A stretch of DNA of 17,989 nucleotides. Source: Succinatimonas sp. UBA6849 (GTDB lineage Bacteria > Pseudomonadota > Gammaproteobacteria > Enterobacterales > Succinivibrionaceae). The notes beneath the pieces were generated by a model, which saw only the letters and a list, made by a program, of their open reading frames with translations, was not told where the DNA came from and made no database searches. This document shows, in pieces, positions 14,583 to 17,989 of the stretch. The stretch spans positions 1-17,989 of the forward strand of contig DKDL01000033.1 in assembly GCA_002449335.1 (NCBI GenBank). The letters run 5' to 3'. The translations under genes were made by a program, and so were the position numbers. Numbering within the stretch: the stretch's first letter is position 1; each line of letters starts with the position of its first letter.

Positions 14583-15653
14583 ATGAAAAATTTATCTAAC
14601 AATCCTTGGATCTATTATTCAAGATTCAAAAATTCTACAGCAAATGATCTTAACCTGGTTCAACATGCAAAAGAATGCATCTCTTCCCTTTATGAGATCT
14701 CAACTAGAACTGAGCTGAAAATATCACAAGCCTACAACCTTCTGTTCAACCATATCCCAGAAGAATTAACTCGATGGATGGCAAAAGCTGCTCGCACAGA
14801 ACCTGAGTTATTCTCTGACTACTCTATTATTTCAAAGGTGAGCGTGGAGCATAAGCTCGACTTTTTAAGAATGACCGAGTCTCCAATCGCCTCTTTATCA
14901 AGACTATCAGGTTATTCCATTTTTGATATTGTACAAAATTTAGAAATTGCTACTCGTTCTGAAAGTGATTTTGTATCTCACCTAATCAACACTTCAACAC
15001 CAACCTTACTTTCCTGCCTTGAGGATTTATTACAGCTAAAATTAGCGACAAACAGCGATTTATCGCCTCCAATAAAAGCAGACTCGATAAACAGATTTAC
15101 TGCTTACCATTTAGCAAGCGCAGGTTGCTCTAAATCATTAAATCAGGAAATTACTTCATTGCATTACAGAACCCTATCTGAGTTCTATATTGTCAGTCAG
15201 AAGAAATGCTATAAAAAGATGCGTTCTATCATACCAATTCTTGAAGATAAAGAGCTCTCAGGCTATATCATGCTCATGATTGCCCTTTACACGATTTGCT
15301 GCAGGGTTCTTACCAATAAAGAAGCATCAACTCAGCACTTTGATACACGTTCGATCCCTTTGAAGATCTCCAACATCTTAGCAATTGGAATATACATCGT
15401 CTGTTCAAAACTTAATGTTAATTATCAGAGTTGTTTTACAAAGAGCAGGAAGCTACATAACTTTCCATCATTTGATAACTTCTATGCGATTTTAGAAATG
15501 TATGTAAATAAGCAGGCAGAACCTGTTGCTTGTTTAGGCTGTAACACGCCTTATCTTGATTTAAAAGATCCTAAGTGTGATCAAGAGTATTTGTCTGTCA
15601 TACCCTGCCCTAAATGCAAAAAGAATGCAGAGTATGACATCAACGAAAACTAA
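14583..15653 (+). CDS. Zinc-ribbon regulator, possibly a fused FlhD/FlhC-like flagellar master regulator
   Basis: 356 residues, soluble, mostly helical. C317-x2-C320 and C342-x2-C345 (with C332 between) form a C-terminal zinc site like that of FlhC (CxxC-x16-CxxC). From A174 on, A174, L177, G181, T191, L193, L198 and Y202 fall at the same spacing as A16, L19, G23, T33, L35, L40 and Y44 of E. coli FlhC, compared from memory without gaps. The part at about 88-135 (FLRMTESPIASLSRLSG...IVQNLE) loosely follows FlhD (FRLG...ATTLAALT...MVKLAE). FlhD and FlhC are normally separate proteins that activate flagellar class II genes. The start has AGGA 8 bp upstream, and the next Met is residue 66. The gene has a CRP site and converges on a flagellin gene. 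The fusion idea is inference; the safe call is a zinc-binding protein of unknown function. Confidence 0.5.
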   Translation: MKNLSNNPWIYYSRFKNSTANDLNLVQHAKECISSLYEISTRTELKISQAYNLLFNHIPEELTRWMAKAARTEPELFSDYSIISKVSVEHKLDFLRMTESPIASLSRLSGYSIFDIVQNLEIATRSESDFVSHLINTSTPTLLSCLEDLLQLKLATNSDLSPPIKADSINRFTAYHLASAGCSKSLNQEITSLHYRTLSEFYIVSQKKCYKKMRSIIPILEDKELSGYIMLMIALYTICCRVLTNKEASTQHFDTRSIPLKISNILAIGIYIVCSKLNVNYQSCFTKSRKLHNFPSFDNFYAILEMYVNKQAEPVACLGCNTPYLDLKDPKCDQEYLSVIPCPKCKKNAEYDINEN

Positions 15654-15713
15654 GTTTAACGCAATATTACTTAACTTAGTATTCTTATTGTAGCCTGATT
15701 GAATTAGCAAAGC

Positions 15714-15757
15714 CTTAGTAAGGAAAAGATTGTTGTACCTTTAGCTCTCTTACTAAG
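15714..15757. terminator. Hairpin between convergent genes
   Basis: A 9-bp stem CTTAGTAAG/CTTACTAAG (15714-15722 with 15749-15757) with a 26-nt loop lies between the regulator gene and the flagellin gene. An outer pair GTAGC/GCTAC (15690-15694, 15764-15768) could close a larger fold. Neither side has a good U tract, so it is a possible bidirectional terminator or a 3' structure. Confidence 0.4.
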
Positions 15758-15773
15758 ACTTACGCTACAGCAT

Positions 15774-16664
15774 CTAGCTTAGTAAATTAGCTACCACCTG
15801 AGGGTATGCATTTGCCTGCATCATCATCTGTGAGGTAGCATTTTCTAAAATATTAGCTGAAATTAGTCTTGAAGACTCAACAGCGTAGTCAGCATCAGTA
15901 ATTCTTGCACGGGCATCGGACTCATTCTCGTGCATATTTTCCTGATTGCTGATAGTACTAGTTAAGCGATTTGACACAGCACCGATATCAGAGCGTTTTG
16001 AATCGATAAAGGCTATATAATCATCGATACTCTCTAAAACCTTTTGAGCATTCTCTGCTGTAGAGACATCGAAGGTTTTATTAGCGTCGCTATAACCATT
16101 ACCATCTGAAACACCGCCTATATGAGCCTGCATTGATGACATGGTAAAAGACACTGACAAATCAAGATCAATTGTAGTATTAGCATTAGCTCCTACTTGC
16201 AATGAGAGTTTACCCTCATCATTGATTAGGCTATGCTCTGACTTACCATTTAAGATCTGGGCTCCACCATATGTTGTCTTGCAAGCTACGCGTGTGATCT
16301 CATTGCATAACTGATTTACTTCAAACTGTATGGTATCTCTATCCTGCTCGTTATAGGTACCGTTTGCACTTTGAACAGCTAACTGTCTTATGCGCTGCAA
16401 AATTGAAAAGTCTTCTGCTAAAGCACCTTCAGCTAATTGAGCTACAGCATCTCCTTCTGAAGAATTTCGATTACCTCTATCAAGACAGTTAATCTGTGAG
16501 GTAAATTTATGAGAGATCTGTAAATTAGCAGGATCGTCCTTAGCGCTGTTGATTTTAAGACCTGAGGATAATCTTTTAGTAGCATCAGCTGATGTCAGAT
16601 TAGATTTTCTTAAATCAGCCTGCGACGTGATTGAGGCAAGATTTGTTTGTATCGTGATTGACAT
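15774..16664 (-). CDS. Divergent flagellin
   Basis: 296 residues, short for a flagellin, with conserved D0/D1 ends and little variable centre. The N-terminus has TNLASITSQADL, RLSSGLKINSAKDDPA and AEGALAEDFSILQRIRQLAVQSANGT. The C-terminus has ENESDARARITDADYAVESSRL and ends ANAYPQVVANLLS in place of the common QANQxPQxVLSLL. Three cysteines lie in the D1 region (C60, C120, C128), unusual for flagellins, and GLAI in the usual DDAAGLAI is replaced by ANLQI. It may be a minor or divergent filament subunit or a copy losing function. The start at 16664 has GGAGAG, with a small hairpin CAGAAA/TTTCTG (16677-16694) right beside it. A possible weak sigma-28-like promoter (GCATATAT at the -10) lies near 16710. 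It is exported through the flagellar secretion system. Confidence 0.88.
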   Translation of the reverse strand: MSITIQTNLASITSQADLRKSNLTSADATKRLSSGLKINSAKDDPANLQISHKFTSQINCLDRGNRNSSEGDAVAQLAEGALAEDFSILQRIRQLAVQSANGTYNEQDRDTIQFEVNQLCNEITRVACKTTYGGAQILNGKSEHSLINDEGKLSLQVGANANTTIDLDLSVSFTMSSMQAHIGGVSDGNGYSDANKTFDVSTAENAQKVLESIDDYIAFIDSKRSDIGAVSNRLTSTISNQENMHENESDARARITDADYAVESSRLISANILENATSQMMMQANAYPQVVANLLS

Positions 16665-16763
16665 AGTTCTTCTCTCCAGAAATTATATTTTCTGAAAAGC
16701 AAGATATATGCCTAATTAAAACTTCTTAAAGATCAGTAAATTAGAAAACACAGCTCTTTCTTT

Positions 16764-16779
16764 TGGCAAGATTTTGCCA
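16764..16779. repeat. Perfect palindrome between the flagellin and ParA genes
   Basis: TGGCAA-GATT-TTGCCA lies 6 bp past the ParA stop and about 100 bp upstream of the flagellin start. It lacks a U tract on either strand, so it is more likely an operator or a transcript-end hairpin than an intrinsic terminator. Confidence 0.4.
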
Positions 16780-16784
16780 TATGA

Positions 16785-17558
16785 CTACTGCAACTGACGC
16801 AGTTTTTTTAGAATTTCACCTGCAAAGCTTAAATATTCTCTTGATCCTAATGAGGTTCTGTCATAAACCAATACAGGACAAGCTGCACTTGATGATTCTG
16901 AAATCTTTGGGTTGTAGCTTATCTTAGTGCTAAACAGAAGATCTTTAAAAGAGCCTTTGAGCTCATGACTGATCCTTGAGGCTAATGGTTGCATTGGATC
17001 ATAGATAGTTCTTAAAACTCCTAAAAGATTACATTTACATAAATGCTGTTCTTTTAGAGCTAAAAGATTATCTAATAGAGTCTTCATTGAGTCGATGGCA
17101 AAAAGATCACAGCAAACCGGTATGACTAGATAATCAGAGGCACAAAGAGCATTGATGGTAATTAGATTCATGCTCGCAGGAGTATCGATGATTATAAAGT
17201 CATATTTATCTTTAAGACTTCTGATGACATTTTTTAGTCGAAGTGAAGGTTCGCTTTCTTCACGTAAGACTGTAGGCAGTGCTACTAAATCATCTGATGA
17301 GAGGATTACATCAAAACCACCTTTAAGGTAAGGAGTTATACATTTATCTGCACTGACACCATCTAATACAGCTGTAGCAATATTATGTTCAATATCTGTG
17401 TATTCATAACCTAAGGCAACGCTAGAACTTCTCTGTGGATCAAAATCGATTAAAAGAACCTTTTTATTAACTCTAGTTAATGCACAAGACAAATTCACCG
17501 CTGTTGATGTTTTTGCTGTACCGCCTTTAGGATTGCTGATTGTAATTATTCTGCCCAT
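16785..17558 (-). CDS. ParA/Soj-type ATPase without an adjacent ParB
   Basis: 257 residues, the size of chromosomal Soj. The deviant Walker A is NPKGGTAKTS (9-18) with signature Lys11 and Lys16; Ala15 replaces the usual Gly, a change seen in some Soj proteins. LLIDFDPQ (35-42) holds the Walker A' Asp40, and FIIIDTPAS (121-129) is Walker B. The C-terminal pattern ISYNPKISESSSAACPVLVYDRTSLGS follows Soj. Such ATPases bind DNA as ATP dimers and position chromosomes, plasmids or protein clusters. The start has GAGGAG 7 bp upstream. ParB is normally the next gene, but downstream here is flagellin, so the partner is elsewhere. It resembles Soj more than the flagellar-number regulator FlhG, in spite of the flagellin neighbour. 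Confidence 0.9.
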   Translation of the reverse strand: MGRIITISNPKGGTAKTSTAVNLSCALTRVNKKVLLIDFDPQRSSSVALGYEYTDIEHNIATAVLDGVSADKCITPYLKGGFDVILSSDDLVALPTVLREESEPSLRLKNVIRSLKDKYDFIIIDTPASMNLITINALCASDYLVIPVCCDLFAIDSMKTLLDNLLALKEQHLCKCNLLGVLRTIYDPMQPLASRISHELKGSFKDLLFSTKISYNPKISESSSAACPVLVYDRTSLGSREYLSFAGEILKKLRQLQ

Positions 17559-17904
17559 TGTTAACTCCTCTTGTGTATTGTAGAGAATTTTTTATTAGAC
17601 AACAATTGAAATAGCAAAGGAACTTTATGGGACTTTAGAGCCTGTGATTAACTCAACATTTATTAGTTCGGTGTTATCAATTTAACCTGGTCAATTCAGA
17701 CACAACTAATAGGAGGAATATCTTAATTAACGATACAAAATTAAAAGTGCATTTTGATAACTCGAGTAGAAAAAACAAACAAATAAAGAAATGATTGTAC
17801 TCTTCATAAAATTGGCATTATTTGTCAGCAAATACAGAATAAGAGAACATAAATACTTTATAATTTAAAGAAGGAAAGTTAATAATTAACATAGAGATTA
17901 ACAG
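17559..17904. other. Divergent intergenic region with a strong ribosome site but no gene after it
   Basis: CCTGGTCAATTCAGACA (17686-17702) followed by AGGAGG (17711-17716) looks like the 5' end of a gene. The next 26 codons stay open (17717-17794), but there is no ATG, GTG or TTG start where it should be. It could be a relic of an insertion sequence or a decayed gene. The rest is AT-rich and must hold the promoters of the ParA gene and of the gene at 17905. Confidence 0.35.
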
Positions 17905-17989
17905 ATGAGCAAAAAACAATTCTTAGCCTTACCAGTAACAGATAACTGCTTTGCTGAAATTAGAGCTAAGAATCGTTACTACGTAGATA
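17905..17989 (+). CDS. AAA-ATPase-like/PD-(D/E)XK family protein, N-terminal fragment (runs off the window)
   Basis: Only 28 codons are present, from the ATG at 17905 to the window end. The protein starts LALPVTDNCFAEIRAKNRYYVD. The pattern LP-x(4,6)-F-x-E-I-R-x-x-N-x-Y-Y-V-D is the conserved start of the large family annotated as AAA-ATPase-like with a C-terminal PD-(D/E)XK nuclease-like domain (DUF1703 type), where it is usually LPIGIQDFxxIRxxNxxYVDKT. These proteins occur in many copies in gut anaerobes and their role is unknown. The ribosome site is weak (GAG). The call rests on this short motif only. Confidence 0.65.
   Translation, partial: MSKKQFLALPVTDNCFAEIRAKNRYYVD

Noticed and set aside
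16764..16779. Sigma-54 promoter for the flagellin (TGGCAA...TTGC)
   Set aside because: The GG and GC elements are separated by 9 bases instead of the required 10 on both strands, and the sequence is simply a perfect palindrome.
1..17989. CRISPR array, tRNA, rRNA or complete insertion sequence
   Set aside because: No regularly spaced repeats, cloverleaf sequences, rRNA blocks or transposase genes were seen.

Overview
The window looks like AT-rich chromosome from an anaerobic gammaproteobacterium, most likely a relative of Succinivibrionaceae (Aeromonadales). The Crp and FabA proteins and the 6S RNA are of clear enterobacterial/gammaproteobacterial type. They sit beside a 2-oxoacid:ferredoxin oxidoreductase operon typical of strict anaerobes, and the intergenic DNA is very AT-rich. 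This placement is inference from protein resemblance only.

Left part, 1-6425, all on the minus strand. First come two paralogous ChvE/XylF-type periplasmic sugar-binding proteins, one cut by the window edge, with a LacI-type palindrome upstream of the complete copy. Next is a compact operon of a Bcr/CflA-type drug exporter, a secreted DsbA-family thiol oxidoreductase (CGYC) and a small membrane protein. An orphan HTH-WYL regulator of the BrxR/CapW type follows, with a clear intrinsic terminator. Last is a ROK-family repressor that has lost the usual zinc motif.

Centre, 6881-11545, plus strand. A four-gene operon with its own promoter and a strong terminator encodes the gamma, alpha and beta subunits of a 2-oxoacid oxidoreductase and a fused subunit. 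The fused subunit joins a GltD-like FAD/NAD(P)H module to a two-cluster ferredoxin tail, so the complex may exchange electrons directly with NAD(P)(H).

Right part, 11546-15653, plus strand. After a small tail-anchored membrane protein comes an unannotated 6S RNA (ssrS) with a near-consensus promoter. It is followed by crp with a candidate autoregulatory CRP site, then fabA. Next is an unusual 356-residue protein whose C-terminal half has the residue spacing and CxxC...CxxC zinc site of FlhC, and whose middle resembles FlhD. A perfect CRP site lies just downstream of its predicted transcription start, so CRP would repress it.

The right edge holds, on the minus strand, a divergent cysteine-containing flagellin and an orphan ParA/Soj ATPase. 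On the plus strand is the first 28 codons of an AAA-ATPase-like/PD-(D/E)XK family gene. The links are carbon status (cAMP-Crp), motility (putative FlhDC-like regulator and flagellin) and fermentative energy metabolism. No tRNA, rRNA or CRISPR array was seen.
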